64,000 bases of DNA, taken from positions 1,166,001 through 1,230,000 of the forward strand of contig BSBN01001363.1 in the NCBI GenBank assembly GCA_027924645.1. The letters run 5' to 3'. The position numbers and the translations under genes are program-made. This DNA comes from Cunninghamia lanceolata. Its lineage: Eukaryota; Streptophyta; Pinopsida; Cupressales; Cupressaceae. The notes under the pieces are model-generated. The model was not told the origin of the DNA, made no database searches, and saw only the letters and a program-made list of their open reading frames with translations. This document shows, piece by piece, positions 1 to 11,984 of this stretch (positions within the stretch are counted from its first letter, which is position 1; each line of letters opens with the position of its first letter).

Positions 1-1859
1 CCTTTGAATGAGGGATGCACCCAGTTGCCCATGTCTCAGTTAAATCCGTGCTCACAAGTCTTCTTCCCAAAAGGTTTCATAATTTCTGATGCCTTTAATC
101 TATAAGATTATATTATAGTAGGAAATGAGTGTAAAATATATCTCTTTGGGCTATTTGTCACCTGCAAATGAATAGCTACATATAGACGTTTTAGCTGTAA
201 AATACAACTAAAATTTTTAAAGATTTTGATCAAACAGTTAAAAATTATATCCAATCATGATGTTATGTATATTAGGTTTTATATAAATTACTTATGTTGA
301 AGTAGGCTATAGTAATTTTAAAGGCACAATTGAATAGATAACTGTCATGTAAAATTATAATAATAAACTAGATTTATTTTCAATGTTCGTGTATGAAAAT
401 ATTTAGTATCTAATGATCCATGGTCTTTGTATTTAATATTTTTATTATTAATGTCATTATAGTAGTTGACTTATTGAATTCCTAAATCATTTGAAACCCA
501 TAATAATGTTATTCATAGGAAGTTAATAGGAAAATGAGTTATAAAATATTTATACAAATATATAAATATATTGTATTGGATTATCAATAATAAAAAAAAA
601 ATCAAATATAGATTTAATATTTTAAATACAATAGTTTAATTAGAACTGTTAGGTAATTTTATTACCTAAACATTATTGCTAAAAGTGATTACATTTGATA
701 CAAAAAAAATCCTGTAGTCATAGTAAAATTTTAAGTGGGTGGAAAATATTTATTAACCTAAGATTTAAGGTATTTTATTTTTATTATTATTTTAACAATA
801 TTAGTTGATTAGTTAAATGCCTATGATATTTAGAAATTCATAATAATGATATGGGTAAAATCATTAGGTTAAGATGGGAAAAAAATTAGGGTTATCTTTT
901 TAGAGTAAATATTAGCATTTTTGTTGTGAGAGATGTGAACCACTTTCTGCATAAGTAAATGATTTGTAAAATAATAGTTCGTCCAAAATCTCTCCTTTCA
1001 TATGATATAGTCCCTCTAAAATTCTGTCTGTAATTCACAATTAAAGTGCTTTATAAGGTTAATTACAATGTTATAAGGTTAAATATAAGATTAAATATAG
1101 TGTATTGTAGAAAGGTTAATTATACAACTAGTATATTTATATTAAAATATATATATGGCATTTTAAATTATTTGATATACTTAGATGAGTTAATTTTAAG
1201 AGACAAACTTTATAATAGGAGATCAAGTTCTATTTAATGATATATAAACTAAGTGGATTAAATAATATTAGGTTTTCTATTATATGAGAATTAAATTATG
1301 TGTTCCCTTTTATAATAATACTAGTTTTCTTTATAAATTAAATATAGAATGATGTTATTATTAATATTAGGGTTGGGATTTAAATTTACAAAGTGGATAT
1401 TTACCCAATTTACCTTATTTTCTAGTGTTTGTTGTTTAATAGGTATTATTGTTTTATAATTATGCATTTTGATATGTAATTATACCTATATCCTCATATT
1501 TTATTTAAAGCTAAGACAATAGTAAGGAGGCCTCAAATTTGATAACCAAAGTCTATGCCTTGGAAATTAATTATTCTTTTAAAATAAGAAGTATATTTAT
1601 ATTGCATTTTTTTAATGTAACTAAATATAGATTTAGGGAATAATCTTATTTAGTTATTTAAATGTAAATTGTTGATTTATTCAAAATTAAAAAAAATGAA
1701 TTGCAAGTTACATTTGAATTTGATAATGTTAATTTATTTAAATGACATTGTTAATTGTAATCTAATATAGTCAATTAGTGTATAAAATAAACATAAATTA
1801 TCTATAAGATGGGATGTTGTTGATGAGTACAATTTGCTTACATAATAAGGTTACAAAAC
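1..1859. other. AT-rich stretch, no gene seen
   Basis: No open frame of convincing length or protein similarity is visible on either strand. The stretch is very AT-rich with homopolymer runs. It lies directly left of sequence that matches the right part of the long chromovirus LTRs, so it is probably the middle of that LTR, but I could not align it by eye to the middle of the other copies. The middles of those copies also differ from one another. Confidence 0.4.
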
Positions 1860-3493
1860 TTGAATTAGCTATGTCGTCATGGTCCCTATGTTAGTACATC
1901 TACTTGAGTGGTTAGTTCTAGGATGGTTATGTCCTTGACTTCATGCATTGAGTTGATAAGTGTTTCGAAATAATGAATTTATAAAAGTATGTTGCCTCTT
2001 GTTATGTATGAGAGTTTAGTAAGTGATAATGTGAATGATTCATGATCCGAGTTGTGAATGTATCTTGAGGAGGTAATAATTTCTTTGTGGATGATTTGTT
2101 GACCATTTAATTGTATTTATCTTGTAATGGGTTTTGAGTTGTGGAATGGGGAGACATGGAAATCATGAAGGTGTAATGAATATGTGTTGTTATGGGCAAT
2201 GGTTTAGGAGTTCTACCCTTATAATTATGTTTTGGTATGCAAGAAGGTCAATGCCTTGCATTGTTATATATACATGTTGATATGAGGATAACTGATATGC
2301 AAGATGGTTGATTCCTTGCATGGTTCATGTATCCTCATTGTCATGATGATGTTTCCTATGCTTGTTGAGTAGGGTCTTCTAGATGCAGGTAGGGGAGTGG
2401 CTCTCAATGGGGGCTGGAGCCCAAAGTGGCATCCAGGACAACCCATGTGGGAGTTTGATAACTTAGTGATAACCTAAATAATGAATTAGGGGGTTGGGTA
2501 GTTAATCACACTAAAGAAAGATAAATGGATGCCTCACTCATGGCTCAAGTGCTCGTTTAGGCTTGAGATGAGATGAGAAGGCCTAGAATGTCAAGATCAA
2601 CTACCTTGTCCTCATGAAAGGTATGTTGATTCCGCATGAGCATTGTATGGGGGCCGAGAGTTGGGAGAGGCTTCCAGGACAACCCAAGATGGGGGCCAGG
2701 GCCTAGGAAGGCTTACCAGGACAACCCATGACAAGCCATGTGATGACACTCCTCCCTACTGTAGCCTAGCATTCCCTAGTTGTACTCTCCCATTTCGTTA
2801 TGTGTTTGCCTCTGGAAGTACTGTTGAGTTGTTGACTTGTGTTGTTGAAGTCAAGTGTTGTCCTTGTTCCTTATAGTCTATGGTCTACTTGACTGTCTAT
2901 TGTAGTGGGACCTTTTGTTAACTCCTAGCTCGGAGGGTAGACCTCAGGGTTCCACATGGTTGGGTGGAAGAGCTTTTATATCCATTGGTTTTTTTCCTTG
3001 CTGTTGTTCATGTGCAAGGAGGATATATCTTGTGTATCAGACATCAGATCTTGTACCTGTTTATGAAGATAGTTATTATGCTCATGTACTGGCCTGTGTA
3101 TCAGTTGATTCATAATGTATGTATTCAGATGTATTTAGAAGGTGATAATGTAACAATGTAATGTTGTACTCATATGTGGGGAGAAATTGTAATTGTGTAC
3201 TAGATCCTGTTGATTACTTATCTGATGTTATGATATGGAGATGTAAATGTCTATTGATTTAATGCAATAGATTTAGAATGTTCTACTAATGTTAGTTAAT
3301 GATGCATGTTCGATAATGTTAATTGATTTGTTAAGTAATGCAGCCATTAAATCTTAGAGTAAGAATCTGATAGTTTAATGATGTCTAATGATTTGTTAAA
3401 CATTACTTATTCATTTTTTTATTTTTTTAAATTATTCTGTAATGCATAACATAGATGTGTTATTCTCTAAGGTGTTCATGGTGGGGTGTTACA
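1860..3493 (+). mobile_element. Right part of a long chromovirus LTR (entry truncated by window edge)
   Basis: This matches the right third of the LTRs ending at 11757, 16371, 26722 and 40519. Shared landmarks are three GC-rich GGGGCC...AGGACAACCC modules (about 2405, 2648, 2688), a conserved block near 2925-2975 that can form a weak GTGGA/TCCAC-type hairpin, and the terminal GTGTTACA. The end lies at 3493, followed by octamer-repeat DNA. Because the left end is outside the window I cannot tell a solo LTR from the 3' LTR of a full element. It has the same + orientation as the other four copies. Confidence 0.8.
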
Positions 3494-3850
3494 CCATCAT
3501 TCTTTAATTATATAATTCTATAATTCTATTAGTGTATTATTTTACAATTCTATTATTGTATAGTTCCATCATTTTGTAATTCATTAAGTCTAGATTATTC
3601 TATCATTATATTATTCAACAATTCTATTATTCTATGATTCTTTCATTCTATCATTATATAATTCTATTATTCTATTATACTATAAGGCTATTGTTCTATT
3701 AATGTTTCATTCTATCATTATACAATTCTATTATTCTATCATTATTGATTCTATTAATCTATAACTCTATCATTCTATTATTCTATTAACCTATTATCCT
3801 ATCATTCTTTCATTCTATAATTCTATTATTCTACAATTCTAATATTCTAC
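3494..3850. repeat. Degenerate octamer (ATTCTATN) tract
   Basis: The sequence is a chain of variants of an 8-bp unit such as ATTCTATC, ATTCTATT and ATTCTATA, with occasional 7- or 9-bp steps. The same repeat fills 33105-34270, 41421-44600, 49905-50590, 58369-59740, 61787-62633 and 62839-64000. No gene is present. Confidence 0.85.
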
Positions 3851-3958
3851 CATTCTTTGAAGCGACAAGGCTGAGTAGTATGGTGAACCTCGTGATCAAA
3901 CTTCACAGCATAAGGGAAGATCTCAAGAAGGAAGTTTAGGCAACTTAGAGGACGTTTT
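3851..3958. repeat. GC-richer island, paralogue of 62634-62740
   Basis: About 105 bp starting TTTGAAGCGACAAGG matches 62634-62740 with only substitutions, and is flanked on the left by matching octamer sequence in both places. On the + strand both copies keep a short open frame (EATRL...KLH...REDLKKEV), a possible exon remnant I do not recognise. The copia-like LTR begins right after it at 3959, whereas the paralogue runs on uninterrupted. The 62.6-kb copy therefore represents the pre-insertion state. Confidence 0.7.
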
Positions 3959-4501
3959 TGTTGGCAAGAGACACTATATGGATTCATGAATGTTGTCATT
4001 GATGGCAACAAAGTTCATCCCACACATTCAAAGGACATGGTGTGTCTATACCAAAAGTCAGAGTGAAGAATGTTGTGGTTTGGTAAACAAGAATAGAGCA
4101 ATCAGTAAGGTCTGACAGACAAGTCAGGATCTTTGAGCAGAAGTATCTTAGTGAAGTGCGGATTTGGGGAAGTCAAGAGGAGTATCTTGACTGATATATT
4201 CCATGGTTTGAGCCTCCGGTGTGGAAAGGATTAAGGGATATGAATGCTTGAGTGTCGGGTTCCCAAGTGATAGTGTGAACATAGGAAGAACTGATTGGTA
4301 GAACATCAGACATTATTCCAGATGTGTTATTGATGTTAGTAAAGGTTATGAAGGCATAAATTATGTTTGGCTGACATGATTAGTGATTTCTACAAGTATA
4401 TGCTTGATCCACATTACTTGGTGTGCAAGGATTCAGCTGACAGATTAGACTTTGTGAAAAGATTAACTATTTCGGGTGCCGACTAGAAAGGTGATGAAAT
4501 C
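3959..4501 (+). repeat. Copia-like 5' LTR, first part
   Basis: Matches 32570-33104 nearly end to end, starting TGTTGGCAAGAGACACTATA. It is broken after 4501 by the chromovirus, and AAATC (4497-4501) is the target duplication repeated at 26723-26727. Confidence 0.9.
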
Positions 4502-4891
4502 TGTAGTGCCCCTCAACTTGTTGTCTATCAGATTGATGTTTGCTTAGAAGTATTAGACTTTATGACAGTATCTTAGACCATAGATGATGGATCTCTTGTT
4601 ATCTTGTTAATTCATTATGGACCTAATCATTATGATAACAGTTGTGATGTTGGATTCTATTATTTTATGCTTTAGAATTTGATAAATGAACTAGATGTTA
4701 TAGATGTTTTGATGTTATTCACTATATGGGATTGTGAGATAGTTGATCATTTTATGTTGATAACTAGTAATCAGATACCTTGTTCAACATAGTTAATTGT
4801 TTATTCATAATCGTGAATGGAACAGTGTCGTATTACTCACTCTCAAGTACCCTACCCCACTGCGATTTCCATTCACTATAGGACTGCATGT

Positions 4892-4892
<1 letters not shown>

Positions 4893-4959
<67 letters not shown>
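4893..4959. repeat. (TA)n microsatellite in 5' LTR
   Basis: An uninterrupted TA run of about 67 bp. At the corresponding place in the 3' LTR (21575-21632) a shorter TA run is followed by a TG run. Confidence 0.95.
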
Positions 4960-4963
<4 letters not shown>

Positions 4964-6581
4964 ATGTTTAACCGTGCATTGCTGCAAGATGTAGGTACTA
5001 GGCACTCACTCCACCTGATGTACCAGGTCTGAGCATGCCTTCGCCAATGGATTAGTTGTTTGGAGTTAACGTGAGGTCCCATGTCAGTGTTGTCTGGTTG
5101 TCAGTTTATCCTTTTGGTCATTGTCTGTCATTCGATCATGACTTGCTGTTAGGTAATATTACACCTTGAAGTCTAATTAGGTCTGAAGGTGTCTAAGTGT
5201 GTAAGGTAGTGTCGTGCTTTAATTGGAATCATTATACGAAAAATATAATTGTTGATAATTGAATATACTTGTTGTAAATAAATTACTAATTTAGGGGAAA
5301 TAAAATCGTTAAATAAAGTTGTAAGAAATTTTGTATTGTTCAATATAATATTATTTATAATAAATATTTAAATAAATAAAATAATTGTAGTCATGTTGTA
5401 AATTGTGATTTACAACTTAATTAATAAAATAAATTAAAATATAGTTATAAAATGATTGATTGACGTAATATTACAATTTTATTAATAACATTATGGTTGG
5501 TCGTGTAGTGCCCCTCATCTTGTCGTCTATTAGATTGCTGTTTGCTTAGACTTTATGATAGTGTCTTAGACCGTAGATGATGGATCTCTTGTTATCTTGT
5601 TACTTCATTATGGACCTAATCAGCATAGTAACAATTGTTGATGTTGGATTCTATTATTTTGTGCTTTAGAATTTGATAAATGAACTAGATGTTACAGATG
5701 TTTTGATGTTATTCACTATATGGGATTGTGAGATAGTTGATCATTTTATGTTGATGACTAGTAATCAGATACCTTGTTCAACATAGTTAACTGTTTATTC
5801 ATAAACGTGAATGGAACAGTGTCGTATTACTCGCTCTCGAGTACCCTAGCCCACTGCGATTTCCATTCACTATAGGACTGTATGTGGATATATATCTTGT
5901 TATGTTTAACCATGCGTTGTTGCAGGAATGCAGGTACTAGGCACCGACTCCACCTGATTACCAGGTCTGAGCGTGCCTTCGCTAATGGATTGGCTGTTGG
6001 AGTTAACGTGAGGTCCCTAGTCTGTGTTGTCTAGTTGTCAGGTTACCCTTGTGGTCGTTGTCTGTCATTTGATCATGATTTGCAGACAAGTAATATTGCA
6101 CCTTGGAGTCTAACTAGGTTAGAAAGTGTCTAAATGTGTTAGGTATCAATGTGCATTAAATAGAATCTTTTTACGAAAATTATAATGTTGATAATTAAAT
6201 ACATTTATTAAAGTCGATACTTGAGCATCATGTCGATAGTTGTTAATTATTGTTGTAAATAAATTATTATTTTATTAGAAGTATAGTTGTTAAATAAAGA
6301 TTGTAAGAAATTTTGTATTATTTAATATAATATTATTTGCAATAAATATTTAAATAAATTAAATAGTTGTAAGTTATGTTGTAATTAGTGATTTACAACT
6401 AAATTAATAAAATAAATTAATATATAGTTGTAATATTATAGCTTTATTAAATATAATATGGTTGGTCGGCTATAAAGTAATTAAATATTGTCGGAATTGT
6501 GTGTTAATATTTAAAAAAGTAACCTATTTGGGATCATTAAATTAAATAAGAGTATATCTTGAGGAGGGAGATGCACGAGAT

Positions 6582-6587
6582 CACGTG
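6582..6587. promoter_or_regulatory. G-box CACGTG upstream of TATA (solo LTR 1)
   Basis: A CACGTG palindrome about 33 bp upstream of the TATA box. The same G-box occurs at 11939-11944 and 35634-35639; the 3' LTR copy has changed to CGCGTG near 22287. G-boxes bind plant bHLH and bZIP factors; a role here is inferred. Confidence 0.5.
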
Positions 6588-6619
6588 TTGAGTTCCTTGG
6601 AAGAAGGAAGGGGTTGTGT

Positions 6620-6627
6620 TATAAAAG
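6620..6627 (+). promoter_or_regulatory. TATA box TATAAAAG (solo LTR 1)
   Basis: TATAAAAG at about +1117 of the LTR, in a block conserved among all four left-complete copies. The likely transcription start lies about 30 bp downstream. Confidence 0.65.
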
Positions 6628-6839
6628 AAAAGCTTGTAGAGGTAAAGAGGACAGCATTACAGGTGAAAGAAAAGAGAAGAAGGCTGGAATAAGCAGCTTG
6701 GAACTGCAGCAATTGAAGCAAACTCATCGATTTGATATCGTAGCCAGGTTCCGTCGAATGCCTTATCTCTGAACCTTATTCTGAATCTGCAAATGTGGTT
6801 TTTGTTTATTTTATTCCGAATGGTTTGTTGGTTGGGCAT

Positions 6840-7943
6840 CCACTTTAAGATATATTACGATCTGAAATCAGTTTGTATTCTACGTTGTGCCATCACAGCT
6901 CATGTCTATAGACTGTACTCTCTATGTTTAAACAGTATCTTCTCTTAGGGTCTTAAATTCTTCCTTTTTGCTCAAGGATTCCGTTATTCAATCGTCTTCC
7001 TTCCACTGTTTTGCCGAATCGTTCAATCATCCCTGCAATAATTCATTTTTGATAGTCTTCTTTGTACCATGAATGATGTATTTTGGCATTTTCATCTGTA
7101 TGCTCTCTCAGACCGGCGTAATATTGGTAGGGTTTGTAGATGTAAAATGACACTTCCTTAAGATCTCTTCGATCTCCTTTTTCTAAAGTTCCCGCATAGT
7201 TTCAATCATGAGCTTTTCTTTTGCAAATCCCTTATCCTCTCATCCATTAACTATTCTATCTAACAGTCAGCACTGTAACTCATAACAGTTTGAGCTATTG
7301 AATTAGAAGAAAACCGTAACAAATTTGTAACATTACAGATCTGGCGGGCTTTCGCTGGTATGGGAAACAACGGCAAAACTGTCATTTTGCCGCGGCCGAG
7401 TCCTAACTAAATTTGTATAAAATGGCCCTTGGTTTTATTATTTGTGGGTGCCGCCTGTCGTTCTATTCCTTTTCTATCGCAACAAAATTCAAATAACACA
7501 ATATTTTATTCGCCACAGTTTTCAAATCTTCACCGCATAACCCGCTCGGGCAAGCATGAAATTTAATTCAACGTAAAGGGAGATTTTCTTCATCTGTCCG
7601 GTGAAATTTGTTCATGGCATCTGTACAGGTGTATTTCTTTTGATGGGTAGTCCGATAAGGATAATGCTCTGTTGAGGGTGTGTGGAATTCACATAATTTA
7701 TCTGCAGCTGGGGGAAATTAATGCAATACAAATTGGTGTGTGTTCTTCAATTAGGGGATTGGAATTGTAAAAATTAGAGGGATGGGAAAATTAGAATTGG
7801 AGGAAGGAAAAACCAGGAAGAGTGAGGTGGTATGGGGATGGAATAAATAGATACTGGTAGCATTAATTGGGATAATTGCTGCAAGTATCGATGCATCTAC
7901 ATTATGCATAGGCCCTACATTTTCCTTATTCACCTTCTCCAAC
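6840..7943. other. Unaligned middle of solo LTR 1, left of the ERO1 piece
   Basis: Lower AT than the surroundings in places. I see no recognisable protein. It does not align by eye with the middle segments of the other LTR copies, so it may be captured sequence, for example non-coding parts of the ERO1 locus. Confidence 0.35.
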
Positions 7944-8419
7944 AAGGTTTGCACTTGTCAGAGTCAAAATAAACTAAGCGGTATGGTGGAAGATTGTTGT
8001 TGTGACTACGAAACTGTGGACACCCTTAACAAGGAGGTTTTGCATCCCATACTTCAAGAACTCCTTTCTTTCGCCATTTCAAGGTAAGGCTTTGGTGTGA
8101 TTGCCCTTTCTGGCCTGATGATGGGATGTGCCACCTTCGAGATTGCAGTGTATGTGAGTGTCTAGACCATGAGTTTCCTGAAACATTTAAAAGACCAAGT
8201 GGTCATCTCTCTAGTGATGATTTAATGTGTTAAGAAGGCAAGCCACAGGCTACTGTTGATCGGACTGTCGATAGTAAAGCATTTACGGGTTGGACAGAAA
8301 CGGGCAACCCCTGGACTTATGATGATGAGACAGACAATGCTGAATGACTTATGTAAATCTTCAGTTAAATCCTGAACGTTACACTGGATACACTGGTCCT
8401 TCAGCTCAAAGAATATGAG
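7944..8419 (+). pseudogene. ERO1 (endoplasmic reticulum oxidoreductin 1) fragment inside an LTR
   Basis: About 155 codons of recognisable ERO1, the flavoprotein that reoxidises protein disulfide isomerase in the ER. Visible landmarks are the ERO1 signature VEDCCCDYETVD (about 7985-8020), then FKVRLWCDCPFWPDDGMC (about 8081-8132) and CSVCEC, then KPQATVDRTVDSKAF, WTYDDETDN and LNPERYTGYTGPSA (to about 8411). Two frame changes (near 8070 and 8343) and internal stops (for example TAA near 8230) break it. It lies in the same orientation as the LTR, downstream of its TATA box. Only an N-terminal to middle part of ERO1 is present; the FAD-binding core is missing. No intron is evident within the matched stretch, which may indicate capture from RNA or simply one exon. 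Confidence 0.9.
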
Positions 8420-9300
8420 ATCTCCTCCCTCTATATATACTTAGCTTCCATAAACCCTAAAGCCCCACCATTAACCCCACCACACTCTTCTTCAATTTCA
8501 ATGTCACAAATATTTAAAACTTGCGACCTTCTGATGGGCATGGCACCCATGAATGCACAGGAGTACGTATTATAATACTTGATAACTAATAGGTGTTATC
8601 TATGTCTGTTGTCCAATGGTATGCAAAATGACCAAAAATTGATACCTTACAATGGAAAAAAAAAAACTCATTTGCCTTATACCTGGTCAGAGTGTTTTGA
8701 AAGGACATCACCAGGCATTAGGAGACTTGACCAAATTTTTCCTATTGTCCCACGATATTTCTTTGGTTCAAACCAGAAGTCTGCAGAAATAGTATTATTT
8801 ATTTCAATCGCGTAAAGGTTAGATTTGCACTGAAAAAAGATCTCTTACATTTTAATGAAGCTGCATAGAAAGTGATCTATGAGGTATAGCCTCAGACACC
8901 CCAAAGTTTCGCTCTACTCTGTTAGAAGGAATCTTTTATTTGGAAATGTTTTTTAACATCTTTCAAAGTAATCAAAGCATTTTCCTAAAAGATCTCTAAT
9001 TTCTGATCTCCTTTGTCCAAGGATTTACTTTTTGGTGCCATTAGCGAGTGTGAGTCTTGTTCAATCAGATAATGGATTCGAACTTGGTATAAATGTTATT
9101 TGATGAGGTTGTTTTATGGTAATGTTGATGACATTGCCCATTAATGTACATGTTTCGATCATCTTAGCATTGTTGTTTAAGGTTTTATCATTTATGCATG
9201 GTTTGTGTGAGATAATAGACACGGTTCCATGATAAAATAAATAATAAACTCCATCGTAAGTTGAGTATTGATTTTGGCATGTAAGGGAGAATGCACTCTA
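8420..9300. other. Unaligned middle of solo LTR 1, right of the ERO1 piece
   Basis: No protein recognised. A 78-codon open frame at 8579-8815 has no features that suggest it is real. From about 9306 the sequence aligns again with the chromovirus LTR (24552 onwards). Confidence 0.35.
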
Positions 9301-9633
9301 CTTAAACATCATCCATTTCAACGGTCAATCAGTCAATAGCAATTTTATACCTCATTCACAACATAAGTGCATGAAATTATGAAGGTGACTGCCATTAATC
9401 TCAGGACAGCAAACAGAGAGTCAAAAGACTGCCATTAAACTTTGTAGAACAACAAGTCTTTCGCATGTAGCACAGTGTATTCTTCTGCAATTATTGTTCT
9501 TCCTCAGCCCAGTATATACGCACAGCAGTTGGAAATGTAACAAGGAAATTAACGATATAGTTATTTCCTTATTCTCTGATGGAAGGTATTTGCTATCCCA
9601 TGACTCATAGTATTCACTATTATTGTTTTGTCA

Positions 9634-9685
9634 TTATAATTATTATTATTATTATTAATATTATTATTAATGTCGGCTCAACAAA

Positions 9686-9739
<54 letters not shown>

Positions 9740-9751
9740 TTATATATATAA
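9634..9751. repeat. (ATT)n then (TA)n microsatellites
   Basis: An ATT run at about 9640-9672 followed by an imperfect TA run at about 9685-9751 within the solo LTR. Confidence 0.9.
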
Positions 9752-11828
9752 AAAAATTATAGTTAAATGTTCAACTAATTAATAAAACATTATTTTTGGC
9801 AATTCTATAGTCGGATTGGTTAAAATATACGACAGATTAAATAGATTAAATATTTATATCTTGGGTGAGAGTAACGTTTAAGGTTAATTACGAATTCCTT
9901 ATTATAGTAAGTTGTATGATTCTATTAGAATGAATTATTGCAATTCATAGTTGTAAGTTAATAAAATAATGGGTAAATGAGTTTATTTACTTAGTTATGT
10001 TTTAATTATATGTGATTATGTAAAATAAATTGGAATTAGATATAGAAAGAGATTTAAATTAAAGTACAGTTACATATTGGAGTTAAATAATGGACCTATG
10101 CTATTTTGTGATTTTTGAGTTGGTTAGTATATTGTGATTTGGAATTGTATAACGTGAGTGGAATGTTTATGAAACAGTCTAAGTTGTCAAGGGTTTATTC
10201 CAGAGGCCAAGGTTGTCTGACGTCATGTAACTTGTTGATAAGTGTCTTGAGTTAATGTAGTTATGTTGCCTTTTGTTTTAAAGAATCTGGTTATGGTGTA
10301 GTGAAAGAATGTAAATATTCTGAATGCATCTTGATGTGTAAAAAGGCTCTTCATGAATGTTGTGATTTATTCATTTGTTGGGATGTTGTGTTGGGTTAGA
10401 CAATGGAGAGACGTCGGTATTCATGAAAAAGTATTTTTTCTTATAAGTTACTTCATTGGAAGCCATGGAAAATGTATTAAGAGTATGTCCTTGTAATTGA
10501 GATGATATGCAAGAAGGTGAATGCCTTGCATCATTACATATATATGTTCATATCAGAATAATGGTTATGCAAGATGGTTAATGCCTTGCATGGTTCATGT
10601 ATCATCGTCGTCATGATGATGTTTGCTATGTTTGTTGAGTAGGGTCTTCTAGATGCAGGTAGGGGAGTGGCTCTCAATGGGGGCCGGAGCCCAAAAGTGG
10701 CGTCCAGGACAACCCATGTGGGAGTTTGATAATTCAGTGATAACCTAAATAATGAATTAGGGGGTTGGGTAGTTAAGCACACTAAACAAGATAAGTGGAT
10801 GCCTCACTCATGGCTCAAGTGCTTGTTTAGGCTTGAGATGAGATGAGAAGGCCTGGAATGGCAAGATCAACTACCTTGTCCTCATGAAAGGTATGTTGAT
10901 TCCGCATGAGTGTTGTATGGGGGCCGAGAGTCAGGAGAGGCTACCAGGACAACCCAAGATAGGGGGCCGGGGCCTAGGAAGGCTTACCAGGACAACCCAT
11001 GACAAGCCATGTGATGACACTCCTCCCTACTGCAGCCTAGCATTCCCTAGTTTTACTCTCCCCATTCGTTATGTGTTGCCTCTGGAAGTTCAGTTGTGTT
11101 GTGTTGTTTATGTTATTGCCATGTGTTATATTGGCATTTGAACATCCTTTGTTCATGTTAGTCTTTGTCTACCTGACTGTCATTGTTTGGGACCTCATGT
11201 TAACTCCTAGCTCGGGGGGTGGACCTTAGGGTTCCACATGGTTGGGTGGAAGAGCTTTATTATCCATTAGTTATCCTTCGTCAAGTTCTTATGCAGAAAA
11301 GATTTATTCCAGATGATTGTACTTGTACCAGTTGATGAAGATGTGTGTATAATCTTGTACCAAATTTGTGTAATAGATCAATCATGAGGTATGTAATTCT
11401 GATGTAGTCTGAAAATGGCAATGTAATGATGTCATGATGTACTTATGTGTAAGGAAAAACATTTTAGTTATGTATTTATTCATGTAGATTGTATTACTTG
11501 ATGGCATGCAATGAATAATATTATGTTATTTAGTTGTGCATTGGATTCAGATCAGTTACTGATGTATGTTAAATAATGTTAGTTGAATTGTTAAGTAATG
11601 CAGCCTTGAAACCTTGGAGAACATGTCGTAAGTTCAATGGTGTAATTAGTTGTGTTAACATTACTTTGTTATCTTAATCATTTTTTTTAAAAAAAAATTT
11701 CCTGTTTCATATAGCATAAGTGTGTATTTCTTTAAGGTGTTTAAGGCGGGCGTTACAGGTCGGTTATAAAATTAAATTTTGTCAGAACTGTGTATTAATA
11801 TTTTAAAAAAAAACCTCTTGGGATCATT

Positions 11829-11833
<5 letters not shown>

Positions 11834-11918
<85 letters not shown>
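11834..11918. repeat. (AT)n microsatellite in 5' LTR
   Basis: About 85 bp of AT dinucleotide. The same position in the 3' LTR (about 22244-22268) holds only about 25 bp. It lies just upstream of the G-box and TATA box. Confidence 0.95.
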
Positions 11919-11920
<2 letters not shown>

Positions 11921-11976
11921 AGGTGGGATGCACGAGATCACGTGCCGAGTTCCTTGGAAGATGGAAGGGACTGCTT

Positions 11977-11984
11977 TATAAAAG
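11977..11984 (+). promoter_or_regulatory. TATA box TATAAAAG (chromovirus 5' LTR)
   Basis: The same conserved promoter block as 6620-6627, 22327-22334 and 35672-35679, with CACGTG at 11939-11944 upstream. If transcription starts just downstream, about 4.4 kb of LTR would lie in the 5' leader. Confidence 0.65.

Larger units (their letters stand above)
5504..11757 (+). mobile_element. Nested solo LTR of the chromovirus family (6254 bp)
   Basis: Starts TGTAGTGCCCC and ends GGGCGTTACA, exactly like the family LTRs. It is flanked by the duplication GGTCG (5499-5503 and 11758-11762). It contains no primer site, gag or pol, so it is one LTR left after recombination. Left end and right third align with the other copies, but 6840-9300 does not and contains an ERO1 gene fragment. 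It must be younger than the chromovirus it interrupts. Confidence 0.92.

Noticed and set aside
4797..5082. Open frames rich in YIYIYI on both strands
   Set aside because: They are translations of the TA microsatellite; likewise at 9579-9782, 11779-12072, 21475-21680 and 40826-41019.
8093..8100. Splice donor-like AAGGTAAGG in the ERO1 piece
   Set aside because: ERO1 similarity continues straight through it in one frame, so it is coding sequence, not an intron border.
5504..11757. Complete second retrotransposon nested in the 5' LTR
   Set aside because: No primer site, polypurine tract or internal region. One LTR with a 5-bp target duplication is a solo LTR.
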